Assembly (NCBI GenBank): GCA_963850345.1
Contig: CAWKKW010000003.1
Coordinates: 324,704-388,703 of the forward strand
Length of the DNA: 64,000 nt
Origin: CAWKKW01 sp963850345
GTDB lineage: Bacteria > Acidobacteriota > Terriglobia > Terriglobales > Acidobacteriaceae
Direction: 5' to 3'
Positions within the stretch are counted from its first letter, which is position 1, and each line of letters starts with the position of its first letter. The position numbers and the translations under genes are program-made. This document shows positions 49,987 through 59,595 of the stretch, one piece after another. The notes beneath the pieces are model-generated. The model made no database searches and was not told where the DNA came from. It saw nothing but the letters and a program-made list of their open reading frames with translations.

Positions 49987-50268
49987 CTATTTGGCAGCGG
50001 TAGCTTCTGCAGCCTCAACCGGGTGCACTGCGACGAACCGTCCCGTGCGTCCGCGATCGATGAACTTCACCCGTCCCGAGATCTTCGCGAAGAGGGTGTC
50101 GTCGCTGCCCCGGCCAACATTCAGGCCAGCCTTGAGCGGTGTCCCACGCTGACGAACGATGATGGAGCCGCCGGTCACCGTCTGACCGTCATGTGCCTTC
50201 ACTCCAAGTCGCTGTGCGTTGGAGTCGCGTCCGTTTTTAGAGCTGCCTAAACCTTTTTTATGTGCCAT
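49987..50268 (-). CDS. rpmA: 50S ribosomal protein L27
   Basis: A 93-residue L27. The N-terminus MAHKKGLGSSKNGRDSNAQRLG matches the family and needs no pre-processing extension. GGSIIVRQRGTPLKAGLNVG and TLFAKISGRVKF follow. L27 reaches the peptidyl-transferase centre. It is co-transcribed with rplU 57 bases upstream. Confidence 0.97.
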   Translation of the reverse strand: MAHKKGLGSSKNGRDSNAQRLGVKAHDGQTVTGGSIIVRQRGTPLKAGLNVGRGSDDTLFAKISGRVKFIDRGRTGRFVAVHPVEAAEATAAK

Positions 50269-50325
50269 TTCAAACCTCGCGCTTGCGGGAGTTCTTCCCG
50301 CTCAAAATGTTGCGCAAACAAGCGA

Positions 50326-50658
50326 TTACTTGTTCTCTGCGCCGTAGCTGGTGCCGTCGACCTGAATCTCGTTGATGCGAACCTGCGTGAACGACTGCCG
50401 ATGCCCCTGCAGCTTCTTGTACTGCTTCTTCCGCTTGTAGTGGAAGACCAGGATCTTGTCCCCGCGGCCTTCGCCAACAACCGTTGCCAGAACCTTTGCG
50501 GATCCCGGTTTCACCAGCGAGCCTGCTTCGCCTGAGAACGCGAGCACTTCGCTGAACTCCACTGTCCCGTTCTCGTCCGCTGCTGACTTCTCAATCTTGA
50601 GCAAGTCGCCCGGAGCGACACGATACTGCTTACCACCAGTGCGGATAACCGCGTACAT
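50326..50658 (-). CDS. rplU: 50S ribosomal protein L21
   Basis: A 110-residue L21, starting MYAVIRTGGKQYRVAPGDLLK, with the C-terminal KRKKQYKKLQGHRQSFTQVRI region that binds 23S rRNA. The ATG at 50658 has AGGTTTT upstream; the longer frame to 50799 is leader sequence. It pairs with rpmA, the usual rplU-rpmA operon, but obgE is not next to it. Confidence 0.96.
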   Translation of the reverse strand: MYAVIRTGGKQYRVAPGDLLKIEKSAADENGTVEFSEVLAFSGEAGSLVKPGSAKVLATVVGEGRGDKILVFHYKRKKQYKKLQGHRQSFTQVRINEIQVDGTSYGAENK

Positions 50659-50879
50659 AAAACCTCCAGCGCCCGAGCCTTCGGGTGCTTTCTCTTGTGT
50701 CAATCTGGGCAGATACATGCTTTCTTCGCTGTCGACTTCGCGCTCAAACCCGCAAAAATCTGTTCCAGGTGAGCCGATCGACCGGAAGCGCTCCAGCATG
50801 TGGAGCCAAGGGCAGGATCGCCAAACTAGATAAGTTTATCCGGCACAGTGCCGCTGGTCAATCATTTGCGCCTGAAAAC
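50659..50879 (-). promoter_or_regulatory. Leader/promoter region of rplU-rpmA
   Basis: The 221 bases hold no credible gene. A hairpin GAGGG-type structure near 50666-50690 (GCCCGAGCCTTCGGGTGC on the plus strand) lies just before the rplU start, where autoregulatory L21 leaders are known in other phyla. A specific leader family is not recognised. Confidence 0.3.
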
Positions 50880-52235
50880 TCACGCAGCGGGCTGAGAAAC
50901 AGGCTTAGGCCGGGCTGACTGGAATAGAAATACCGCCAGAACCGCGATCAGCGGCTCCAAGGGATGGCGAAAGCGCGCACCCGCAGTCACGAAGTAGTAG
51001 GTGAAGGGCAGCAGCAGAAACGCCCACGCGAAGAGCCCGGCCGCCGGTGCACGCTTCCACAACGCCACCGCCAGCCCCAACACCCCGGTAAGGCTCAGGA
51101 AGCAGTAGTTCAGTTCGCGCGAATACTCCAGCCACGGCGTGCGCTCCATCGGGTGCGGCACGCTGACCCAGAAATAATAGAAGCGCTTCATCGACAGCAG
51201 CAGGAACTGCTTAGGGTGGCTGCGAATCCAAGCTTTTGCGATCGCGCCGCGCTCCTTTACAAACCGCAGCTCGCCCAGCTCTGCGTAGTGGCGGATGTCT
51301 GCCTGAGTAAAGATGGTGATTCCCCACGGCATCCCGATCGAGCCGTCATTGTTGCCCATGTACAGCTCTGCGCCGAAGTTGCTGCGGAACGGCACAAACG
51401 CATGAAATGCTTCGTAATTGCGCACCATCCACGGGGAGACCACGGCGACGAACACGAGCCCCGAGACCGCGGCTCGCTGCATGGCGCGCATCGTCTCACG
51501 TGCGCCCAGCAGAATCCAGATGCCGCACACCGGCAGGAAGAGCAGCAGCGTCGAGTTCGATAGCGCAATCAATCCCCAGAGCGCACCGAAGGCTGCCCAC
51601 CTGCGCATCGTCTGTGCGTCTGCAGGGCCGCCAGGCTCCTCGCCGATGCGGCGCATGCGCAGCGCAAGCACCAGGACCCATGCGAACAGCATCGTGGTCA
51701 GCGACATCTCCCAGATCCAGCGCACCGCGTACTGCATGGCCGCCGGATAGAGAGCCCACAGCCAGCCCGACCAGACACCGACCTTGCGCCCAAAACAGCG
51801 CGCGCCGATCTCGTAAACGGCAATGGCGGTGGAGGCGGAGAAAAGGCTGTTGACCACCAGCAAAACCCACGCCGATTTCAGGCTGTATATCCCGAAAAGC
51901 TTGAACGCGCCCGCGATCAGCATCGGATACAGCGGCGGCAACCAGGCGGTCGGTCCGGTATGGTGCAACACCACGTCCATAAACGGGTCGGCGAAGCCAA
52001 AGCCGGTGACCATCGCGCGTGCCACTCGGCCCATCTCCCAGCCGAACTGGAAATGATCTTCGGTCACCCGGAATCGATACGAGTGGGCCAGCGTGATGTA
52101 CGCGACGCGCACCGCCCACGCGATCCAGAAGAGGCGCCAGGGCGCAGAGAACCCGGCCGTCTTGGTCGATCGATCTGCTTCGGGAAGGGTACGATCTGTC
52201 GCACCGAGGCTGCTTACGTCACTCGAACTCGTCAT
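50880..52235 (-). CDS. ArnT/PMT-like membrane glycosyltransferase (GT39/GT83-type)
   Basis: A 451-residue polytopic protein with ~9-11 hydrophobic segments. The first luminal loop has an acidic-residue motif (YRFRVTEDHFQFGWEMGRVA) where these enzymes keep their catalytic aspartate/glutamate, and then PTAWLPPLYPMLIAGAFKLF. WMVRNYEAFHAFVPFRSNFG and the late YYFVTAGARFRHPLEPLIAV (R-H-P) are typical of polyprenyl-phosphate-sugar-dependent transferases. The acceptor is unknown. It lies next to an epimerase gene on the same strand, which hints at envelope sugar work. Confidence 0.78.
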   Translation of the reverse strand: MTSSSDVSSLGATDRTLPEADRSTKTAGFSAPWRLFWIAWAVRVAYITLAHSYRFRVTEDHFQFGWEMGRVARAMVTGFGFADPFMDVVLHHTGPTAWLPPLYPMLIAGAFKLFGIYSLKSAWVLLVVNSLFSASTAIAVYEIGARCFGRKVGVWSGWLWALYPAAMQYAVRWIWEMSLTTMLFAWVLVLALRMRRIGEEPGGPADAQTMRRWAAFGALWGLIALSNSTLLLFLPVCGIWILLGARETMRAMQRAAVSGLVFVAVVSPWMVRNYEAFHAFVPFRSNFGAELYMGNNDGSIGMPWGITIFTQADIRHYAELGELRFVKERGAIAKAWIRSHPKQFLLLSMKRFYYFWVSVPHPMERTPWLEYSRELNYCFLSLTGVLGLAVALWKRAPAAGLFAWAFLLLPFTYYFVTAGARFRHPLEPLIAVLAVFLFQSARPKPVSQPAA

Positions 52236-52305
52236 GCAGTTCTATTGTGCAGTGTGGAAGTCCCGTTATGCAGCCTGCTTTGCGCCTGAAGGAAACGGCT
52301 CGCGC

Positions 52306-53343
52306 CTAAGAGATCCACTTCAGCAGACGAATGACGCCCATGGCCGCAGGTTTCGAATGGGCGGAGACGTTCTTTCGTGCACGAATCTCGTCCCGTTGCC
52401 GGGCATAGTATTGAAACGCGCGCACCAGCATCTCCTCGTTCGACAAGGTCGGCTTCCATCCCATTCGCTCACGAATCTTGCTCGTATCGAAGGCGAAGTC
52501 CTCGGCGATCATCTGGTAGTGATAAGGCCCGAGAGGCGAAATCTTGAGCGCATGCGCCAACTTCATCGCCGCGATCGCGGGGCTCTTGGGCAGAGAGGCG
52601 ACCTTCGAATGGCTGCCCGCGGCATCGATCACCGCCTGGTAGATCTCCCGCAGCGGGCGAACATTGTCTGATCCGACGTGGAAGATGTCCGACCCCTCAT
52701 AGTCGAGCGCCATAGTGCAGGCGGTCGCCAGGTCCTGCGCATAGACGAACTGATACCGGTTCGAGCCGTCGCCCACCACCCAGACTTTCTTACCTTCGTC
52801 GATGAACTCGAACAGAATGGCCAGCAGCCCCAGCCTGCCGCTGTCAATGATCGTGGGGCAGCGAAGAATCACTACCTGCAGGTCCGCACTGAATTCGGCC
52901 AGGAGTTGCTCGCCGGTCAGCTTGGAGCGGCCATAGACCTCGATGGGGGCGGGTGGCTCCTCTTCGGTGATCGCGTGGCCTACGTTGCTCGCCCACAGGC
53001 AATTGGTCGAGGTGAAGACCAGCTTTTTCACGCCGGCTTCGCGAGCGGCCTCCGCCAGGTTGCGCGTGCCTTCGACGTTGGAGCTCCACAAATCCTGTTC
53101 GTCCATGGACCCGTGCGCCAACAAGGCCGCGCAGTGAACGACTGCCGAGATGTCGTACTGCCGGAAAAGCGCGGTCAGCAGTTGCTTGTTTCGCAGGTCT
53201 CCCTGGATGCTGGTGAGCAGGGGATGCTCGTCGGCATCGCCGACCAGGTCCAGATTGACGCACCAACAGCCTTCCGACAACAGTCTTCGCTTGAGGATTC
53301 CGCCAAAGAATCCCGATCCGCCTGTGACTAAAATCTGGGACAT
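52306..53343 (-). CDS. NAD-dependent epimerase/dehydratase family protein
   Basis: A 345-residue extended short-chain dehydrogenase. The NAD motif is MSQILVTGGSGFFGGILKRR at the start (ATG 53343). The active site is YGRSKLTGEQLL (Y-x3-K) with an upstream FTSTNCLWAS. It resembles UDP-sugar 4-epimerases and 3-beta-HSD-like enzymes; the substrate is not readable. The gene is 70 bases upstream of the membrane glycosyltransferase gene on the same strand. Confidence 0.85.
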   Translation of the reverse strand: MSQILVTGGSGFFGGILKRRLLSEGCWCVNLDLVGDADEHPLLTSIQGDLRNKQLLTALFRQYDISAVVHCAALLAHGSMDEQDLWSSNVEGTRNLAEAAREAGVKKLVFTSTNCLWASNVGHAITEEEPPAPIEVYGRSKLTGEQLLAEFSADLQVVILRCPTIIDSGRLGLLAILFEFIDEGKKVWVVGDGSNRYQFVYAQDLATACTMALDYEGSDIFHVGSDNVRPLREIYQAVIDAAGSHSKVASLPKSPAIAAMKLAHALKISPLGPYHYQMIAEDFAFDTSKIRERMGWKPTLSNEEMLVRAFQYYARQRDEIRARKNVSAHSKPAAMGVIRLLKWIS

Positions 53344-53560
53344 TGCCTCAAGGCTAAACAAGCAGGCAGACAGGCGCAAGGCTGGCTCGTGGTTAAAAAG
53401 AAGTAAGATTTGCGCCCGAAGAGCGGTTCGGCTAGACTAGAGATTCCGCAGCAAGGCCGGGGTGCGACCCGTCGCGCTTCTTCAATTCTTAAACGATTGA
53501 ACCTGCTTCGAGCGGTACAGCCGCTTGGTGGGGTCTGCGCGACAGCTTAAGGAGTTTGTC

Positions 53561-53755
53561 ATGGCTCAGAAATGCGACGTTTGCGGCAAGGGTCCGCAGT
53601 TCGGTAACAACATCTCGCACGCGCACAATATCTCTCGCCGCCGATGGAACGTCAACCTGCGCCCGGTCAAGGCCAAGGTAGAGGGCTCGTCCAACGCCAA
53701 GCGCGTTCGCGTCTGCACCAGCTGCATCAAGGCCGGCAAGATCGTCAAGGCCTAA
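53561..53755 (+). CDS. rpmB: 50S ribosomal protein L28
   Basis: A 64-residue L28 of the zinc-binding form: MAQKCDVCGKGPQFGNNISH has one CxxC and CTSCIKAGKIVKA the second. AAGGAG lies 8 bases before the ATG. It is monocistronic, followed by a terminator. Confidence 0.96.
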   Translation: MAQKCDVCGKGPQFGNNISHAHNISRRRWNVNLRPVKAKVEGSSNAKRVRVCTSCIKAGKIVKA

Positions 53756-53808
53756 GGGTCGGGGACCTTCCCGCAACCTTCTCAAGGGACAGTTATTCAC
53801 GACAAATC

Positions 53809-53832
53809 AGCCCCGGGCAACCGGGGCTTTTC
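53809..53832 (+). terminator. Terminator after rpmB
   Basis: AGCCCCGG and CCGGGGCT form an 8-bp stem on a 4-base loop, followed by TTT. Confidence 0.75.
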
Positions 53833-53862
53833 GTGTCTGGACAACGGGCCATAAGGCGCCCG

Positions 53863-54291
53863 TTACGCCTTCTTCTCGAAATCCAGGGAAGCGGAGTTGA
53901 TGCAGTAGCGCAGTCCCGTAGGCTTCGGACCATCGGGGAAGACGTGACCCAGGTGAGCGCCGCAACGGGCACAGGTCGCTTCCACCCGGCGCATCCCGTA
54001 GCTGTTGTCTTCGTGAGTCTCGACCGCCTCCGGGGTAACGGGCAGCCAGAAGCTGGGCCAGCCGCTACCCGATTCGAACTTGGTATCGGACTGAAACAGC
54101 TCCGCTCCGCACGCCACGCAGCGGTAGTTCCCGGCATCGTGGTTGCGGTACAGTGCGCCCGTGAACGCAGGTTCCGTGCCCTTCTCGCGTGTAATGTGGT
54201 ACTGCTCCGGCGTCAGTTGCGCCTTCCACTCTTCTTCTGTCTTGGTGATCTTTTCGACCTTCGCCGCACCGGCTGTCTTCGTATCGCTCAT
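53863..54291 (-). CDS. msrB: Peptide-methionine (R)-S-oxide reductase
   Basis: A 142-residue MsrB that reduces the R form of methionine sulfoxide. The zinc ligands are in RCVACGAELF and ATCARCGAHLG, and the catalytic cysteine is in GLRYCINSASL near the end. SGSGWPSFW is the signature of the substrate pocket. The start is the ATG at 54291 with AGAGGT upstream. It is followed upstream by ridA on the same strand. Confidence 0.95.
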   Translation of the reverse strand: MSDTKTAGAAKVEKITKTEEEWKAQLTPEQYHITREKGTEPAFTGALYRNHDAGNYRCVACGAELFQSDTKFESGSGWPSFWLPVTPEAVETHEDNSYGMRRVEATCARCGAHLGHVFPDGPKPTGLRYCINSASLDFEKKA

Positions 54292-54378
54292 CGTGTACCT
54301 CTCTGGACCATTAGATGGAAAATTGCCGGAACGGTTCCATCTTCGTTCGGGCCCTCGCTCATCGTTCGACAATCCGGA

Positions 54379-54807
54379 TTACATCTTGATGCCCGGTGGG
54401 AATGCCGCAGGTAGCTGCGCGATCACCTCGATCTCGACCAGGGAGTCTTTGGGCAGGCGCGCCACCTCCACTGTGGACCGCGCCGGAGCGACGGTTCCTT
54501 CCGAGGCTAGATACTGGCCATAGATTGCGTTCATGGCTGCGAAGTCCCCCATGTCCTTGAGGAACACGACGGTCTTCACCACGTGGGAAAGGTCGGTGCC
54601 GGCGGCGGCAAGAACAGCCATAAGGTTTTCGAGAACGCGGGTGGTCTGTTCCTCTATGCCGCCGGCTACGATCTGTCCGCTGGCAGGATCGAGGGCCACC
54701 TGGCCGGAGGTGTAGATCAGGTCGCCCACGCGCACGGCTTGCGAATAAGGGCCGATAGCGGCGGGAGCATGCGGTGTGGAGATGGCAGTCTTCCGATCAG
54801 AACTCAT
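54379..54807 (-). CDS. ridA: RidA family reactive intermediate/imine deaminase
   Basis: A 142-residue RidA/YjgF protein that hydrolyses reactive 2-aminoacrylate-type imines. Family blocks are APAAIGPYSQAVRVGDLIYTSGQ, the arginine in VAPARSTVEVARLPKDSLVE, and EIEVIAQLP near the C-terminus. It is full length. TAGAAT lies exactly 6 bases before the ATG, so the mRNA is probably leaderless. It precedes msrB by 87 bases. Confidence 0.94.
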   Translation of the reverse strand: MSSDRKTAISTPHAPAAIGPYSQAVRVGDLIYTSGQVALDPASGQIVAGGIEEQTTRVLENLMAVLAAAGTDLSHVVKTVVFLKDMGDFAAMNAIYGQYLASEGTVAPARSTVEVARLPKDSLVEIEVIAQLPAAFPPGIKM

Positions 54808-54813
54808 GCACGC

Positions 54814-54819
54814 ATTCTA
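54814..54819 (-). promoter_or_regulatory. -10 element of a likely leaderless ridA mRNA
   Basis: On the minus strand TAGAAT is followed by six bases and then the ATG. It is identical in sequence and spacing to hemB. Confidence 0.5.
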
Positions 54820-54885
54820 ATGCGGCGAGAGGCGCCGAGGTTGAAGAGTGGCGCCGAAGGCGCGTGTGCCTGGACGGCAGGTCCC

Positions 54886-57141
54886 CTAGAGTTTCTGTGC
54901 GCGTTGGACATCTCGGACGCCGGGCACTCGGCGCAATCCAGCGACCAGGCGGGTCAGGTGTCCCACATCTTCCGCCTCGATCACGAACTCGACGACCGCC
55001 TCACCATCGCCAGTCGACTTCGAATCCACTCCGCGAATATTGGTGCCGTCATCGCTGATCACCGCCGTCATTTCCTTCAGCAGGCCGCTCCGGTCGTCGC
55101 AATAGAGCGTCAGTTTCACGGGATAAGTTGAGCGCTTGCCGGTGAGTTGCTCCTCGGCGGTCTTGGCCCACTCGACCGCAATGCGGCGGTCCGACTCATA
55201 GAGCAGGTTTTGCACGTTGGGGCAGCTGCGCGCGTGCACGGCGACGCCTTTGCCGCGGGTCACGTAGCCGATAATCTCCTCACCGCGAATCGGATTGCAA
55301 CATCGGGCGCGATACACCAGCAGATCGTTCTGACCTTCCACCTGCAGCGAATCGGCGCGGCTGGTGAGCTGCACCCGCTTGACCGCGTCCACCACGCCCT
55401 GCTTGTTCTCGATGCCGGGTTCGACCTCGGGAGTGGTTGACTGCGCCGTTGACCCGGGCGACAGCTTGTTCAGCACCGCGCGTGCAGAGTATTTGCCGAA
55501 GCCGATCGAGGCCATCAAATCGTTGGGCGTGGCCAGGCCATACTCGCCGGCGATTCGCGCGTAGTCCGAGTCGACAAACCTCGATAGCGATACCTTGTAC
55601 TTGCGGCCCTCGCGCTCCAGCAGCTTGCGGCCGATGTCGATGGCGCGCTCCCGCTGATGTTCGTTGAGCCAGTGCTTGATCTTGTTGCGGGCCCGGGAAC
55701 TCTTGGCGAAGCTGAGCCAGTCGCGGCTCGGCGTGTGCCCGTTTTGCGTGACTACTTCGACGATGTCGCCGTTGCGCAGCCGCGAGCGCAGCGGAACCAT
55801 GCGGCCATTCACCTTCGCGCCCACGCAGGTGTTGCCCACCTCCGTGTGAATCGAGTAGGCGAAGTCGATGGGGCTCGCGTCCTTGGGCAGGACCACGACC
55901 TTGCCCTTGGGCGTGAAGGTATAAACCTCTTCCGGATACAGATCGATCTTCAGCGTGGAGAGAAATTCGTTGGGATCGGTCATCTCCCGCTGCCACTCGA
56001 CCAGCTGCCGCACCCACGCCAGCCGCTGCTCGTCGCGCGCGCTCACCGACGATCCGCCCGCCTTGTACTTCCAGTGGGCGGCGATGCCTTCTTCAGCGAC
56101 CCGGTGCATCTCTTCGGTGCGAATCTGTACCTCGAACTGGTGTCCGCCCTCGCCCATCACGGTTGTATGCAGCGACTGATACAGATTGGGCCGCGGCATG
56201 GCGATGAAGTCCTTGATACGGCCCGGAACCGGCCGCCACAGGCTGTGAATCAGCCCCATGACCGCATAACAATCCTGCACGCTGGCGGTGATGACGCGAA
56301 TGGCCAGCAGATCGTAGACCTGATCGACGGAGGTGCGGGATTTCTGCAGCTTCTGGCTGATGCTGTAAAGCCGCTTGATTCGCCACTCCACGCGCGCCTT
56401 GATGTCGCTGTCCCGCAGCTTGTCCATCAGCGTGGACTCGACATCGCTGAGGAACTGCTCGCCCTCTTCGCGTCTCGCCTCGATGGCGGTGTGTACCTGT
56501 TCGTAGGTGAAGGGATCGACGAAGCGGAACGCCAGGTCTTCCAGCTCGCCGCGCACCTTGCCCATGCCCAGCCTATGGGCCAGCGGCGCGTAGATGTCCA
56601 AAGTTTCGCGCGCAATGGCCTGCTGGCGATCGGTCTGCAGATGTTCAAGCGTTCGCATGTTGTGCAGCCGGTCGGCCAGCTTGATGATGACCACGCGCAC
56701 GTCGCTGACCATGGCCAGCAGCATCTTGCGAACGTTCTCCGCCTGCCGGTCTTCGCGATTGGCAAATTGGATCTTGTCGATCTTAGTCACGCCCTCGACG
56801 ATGTGCGCGACCTGCTCGCCAAATTTGGCGGCGATGTCTTCGGTGGTGACCGGGGTATCCTCAACCGCATCGTGCAGCAGGCCGGCCGCGATCGCGGTCG
56901 AGTCCAGCTTCATCTCCGCTAGGACCAGGGCCACTTCGAGCGGATGCAGCACATACGGTTCGCCCGAGGCTCGTAACTGCCCCTTATGGTGCTCCAGGCA
57001 GAATTCCCAGGCACGGCGGATGATTTCAGTGTCGTCGGTGGGGCGATTGGTTCGGACCGTCTCAATCAGCTCACGGAATTTTTCTGCCGTGATGCCCGGG
57101 CCCAGGTCGGGCTCGTGAGTGGGGGTTTGGACCGTCGCCAT
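54886..57141 (-). CDS. rel: Bifunctional (p)ppGpp synthase/hydrolase
   Basis: A 751-residue RelA/SpoT homologue, the stringent-response enzyme. The HD hydrolase domain has LLHDAVEDTPVTTEDIAAKF and KLADRLHNMRTLEH. The synthase domain has RIKDFIAMPRPNLYQSLHTT, with the RxKD form that marks bifunctional enzymes. The TGS domain (VYTFTPKGKVVVLPKDASPI), a helical region and a C-terminal ACT domain (LTLYCDDRSGLLKEMTAVIS) are all present. TATAAT lies five bases before the ATG. Confidence 0.97.
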   Translation of the reverse strand: MATVQTPTHEPDLGPGITAEKFRELIETVRTNRPTDDTEIIRRAWEFCLEHHKGQLRASGEPYVLHPLEVALVLAEMKLDSTAIAAGLLHDAVEDTPVTTEDIAAKFGEQVAHIVEGVTKIDKIQFANREDRQAENVRKMLLAMVSDVRVVIIKLADRLHNMRTLEHLQTDRQQAIARETLDIYAPLAHRLGMGKVRGELEDLAFRFVDPFTYEQVHTAIEARREEGEQFLSDVESTLMDKLRDSDIKARVEWRIKRLYSISQKLQKSRTSVDQVYDLLAIRVITASVQDCYAVMGLIHSLWRPVPGRIKDFIAMPRPNLYQSLHTTVMGEGGHQFEVQIRTEEMHRVAEEGIAAHWKYKAGGSSVSARDEQRLAWVRQLVEWQREMTDPNEFLSTLKIDLYPEEVYTFTPKGKVVVLPKDASPIDFAYSIHTEVGNTCVGAKVNGRMVPLRSRLRNGDIVEVVTQNGHTPSRDWLSFAKSSRARNKIKHWLNEHQRERAIDIGRKLLEREGRKYKVSLSRFVDSDYARIAGEYGLATPNDLMASIGFGKYSARAVLNKLSPGSTAQSTTPEVEPGIENKQGVVDAVKRVQLTSRADSLQVEGQNDLLVYRARCCNPIRGEEIIGYVTRGKGVAVHARSCPNVQNLLYESDRRIAVEWAKTAEEQLTGKRSTYPVKLTLYCDDRSGLLKEMTAVISDDGTNIRGVDSKSTGDGEAVVEFVIEAEDVGHLTRLVAGLRRVPGVRDVQRAQKL

Positions 57142-57146
57142 GCTTG

Positions 57147-57152
57147 ATTATA
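57147..57152 (-). promoter_or_regulatory. -10 element of a likely leaderless rel mRNA
   Basis: On the minus strand a perfect TATAAT ends five bases before the rel ATG. There is no room for a ribosome site. Confidence 0.45.
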
Positions 57153-57414
57153 GGCCGGACCGTCAAACCAGGCATAAAACCCTTGTATGTGCCTCCATGC
57201 TTCCAGCCCTCGAAAGATGCGACTGCTGCCGACGTACCGATGTTCATTTGCGAACAGGCGGTTTCAGTTCTGAACAACCAGAGCCTGACTTACTGCCGAG
57301 ATACTCTGAATTCCGCTGGAATCCGCGCTGGACAAACGCTCTTCTGTGGCCGCCGAATTGCTGTTTACTGGTGCTGTTGCAAGCGGGGATCGCCACTCTC
57401 TGCCGGAGGCTCTC

Positions 57415-59595
57415 GTGCTCAACCTGATCAACGATGTTCATGTCGCGCTGCGGCGGTTGCAGAAGTCTCCTGGATTCGCACTCACGGCGGTGTTGACGCT
57501 GGCTCTGGGGATCGGAGCCGCGACCGCCATCTTCAGCGTGGTCGATGGCGTGCTGCTCAAGCCCCTCGCCTACCGCGACAGCGGACGCCTGGTCGTGATC
57601 TGGGAGCGGGTGCGGTTCCTGAAAAGCTTTGCGCCGTATGTGGGCGCGAACCCGCGCCACGCGCAGATCTGGGATAAACAGAACACGGTTTTCCGCGGCA
57701 TGAGCCTGCTGCAGCAGGGGAGCGCCGGCGTCTCTCTGGGCAACGATCATCCGCAGTTTGTGGGGCGGCTTCTGGCGCAGCCTAACTTGCTAGGCCTGCT
57801 CGGCGTTCAGCCGATCCTGGGGCGAGATTTCCTGCCCGAAGAGGCAGTCAAAGGGCACGAAAATGTCGTCATCCTCAGCTGGAGCCTGTGGCAGAACCTC
57901 TTTCACGGGGATCCTGGCGTCATCGGCAGGTCGGTCCAGGTCGCCGGGATTTCGCAGCAGGTTGTTGGCGTGTTGCCACAGACCTTCTACTTTCCTAAGG
58001 CAAACGAACTGGCCGCATCTTCGCAGGCCCAGCAGACGCCGCCCACCGAACTCGTCTCTCCGCTGGTGATCGACTTCAACGACTTCGGCTGGAATGGCGA
58101 CTATGGCAATTACGTAGCCCTGGCGCGGCTCAAGGCTGGCGTGACTCCAGCGCAGGCGCAAGCGGAACTGGACGCCATCGACAACGATATTGCCCGCCAG
58201 ATCCCACCCGATGAGTCCGATGGAGGCAATCCCACCGGAGCCATCGCCAGCTACGTCCAGCCGATGAAAGAGGTGATCGTGGGCAAGAGCACCCGCAGCC
58301 TGTGGCTCCTGTTCGCGGCAGTGCTCTCGGTCCTGCTCATCGCCTGCACCAACCTGGCGAATGCGCAGCTGGCGCGGTCGGTGGCGCGGGATCGCGAGGC
58401 GGCGCTTCGTTCGGCCCTGGGCGCTTCCGCCGGACGCCTGGTTCAGAGTTCGCTGGTTGAGGCCTGCATACTGTCCCTCGCGGGCGGGGTGCTCGGCGTG
58501 ATCCTCGCGAACTTCGCCGTTCACCGTCTTAGCGTGTATGCGCATCTGGCTCTCCCGCGCACTGACTCGGTCTCGATTCATCCGGCTGTGCTGGCGTTCT
58601 CGGTTTTGCTGACCACGGGTGCCACCCTTCTGTTTGGAATGCTCCCTGCGCTGCGCCTGTTGCGCATCCATCCGCTCAAGTCGCTGCACGGGGCAGGTCG
58701 TTCCTCCGGATCGCGTAGCAGCGGACGTCTGCGCCGCTGGCTCGTCGGCGGCCAGGTGATGGCCTGCACCACGCTTTTGCTGATCACGGGATTATTCGCC
58801 AAGAGCCTGGTCCATCTGGTGACGTCGGAGCGCGGTTTCTCGACCGACCACATCGTGCTGGCCGACGTCATTCTCCAGGGCAAGGAATTCACCGACGAGA
58901 AACGCGCGAGCTTCGATGACGGCGTGCTCGAACGCTTACGCGCACTTCCTGGCGTGGAGTCGGCGAGCATGGTGAGCGCCATGCTGCTCGCGGGCGAGAC
59001 CTGGATCGATGGAATTACGCGCCCGGATCAAACTGGCAGCAACACCTTGGCCAATTACCGCTGGATCGGACCAGAGTATTTCGCGACGTTGCAGCAGCGG
59101 ATGGTCGCGGGCCGCGAGTTCGATGCGCACGACCGCACGCAGAAGAGTGCTGTGATTTCGGAGACGACCGCCAGGAATGTCTGGCCCGGGCAGAACCCGA
59201 TCGGACGCACCATGCTGCGCAACGGGCGGCCCTTCACCATCGTGGGCGTAGTCGCGGACGCGCGCAGTACGTCGTTGCGGGCGGGGGCGGTGAACATGGT
59301 TTACCTGCCCTACTGGGACAAGCCGCCACGCAGCAGCTTCTTCGTCGTTCGCAGCACCCAGGACACGACGCTACTGGCAGCGTCGGTTCGGAAGGCGATC
59401 TGGAGCTACGATCGAGAGTTGGCGTTCGAGGTCAAGCTTGTGAAATTCGCCATACGCACCGAATCCGGCGTTATTGACCAGCAGGTCGATGGTCCGGTTG
59501 CGCCCTTCTGTGGCATCGAAGATCAGCTGCGGTGCTGCCGGGTCTTCGAGGTCCGCGACGATGACCTCAGCCTGAATCGAGAACTCCGTTTGTAG
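57415..59595 (+). pseudogene. ADOP-type ABC transporter permease (MacB/FtsX), C-terminus replaced at a junction
   Basis: It reads as a normal Acidobacteriota ADOP permease from GTG 57415 (GGAGG 5 bases upstream): DVHVALRRLQKSPGFALTAV, the first helix LTLALGIGAATAIFSVVDGV, a MacB periplasmic domain, then SLWLLFAAVLSVLLIACTNL and helices to RRWLVGGQVMACTTLLLITG, and a second periplasmic domain. It matches the family up to WSYDRELAFEVK (about 59417-59436). After that the frame runs antisense through an SDR gene and ends at 59595 with unrelated residues. About 100-130 residues with the last membrane helices are missing, so the protein is probably not functional. Confidence 0.8.

Noticed and set aside
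53384..53560. Possible tRNA upstream of rpmB
   Set aside because: No acceptor stem, T-loop (GTTCRA) or anticodon arm could be folded; it looks like a promoter and leader.
57403..57409. ADOP permease start at the first in-frame ATG (57346)
   Set aside because: GGAGG sits just before GTG 57415, and the family begins there; the earlier residues are not conserved-looking.
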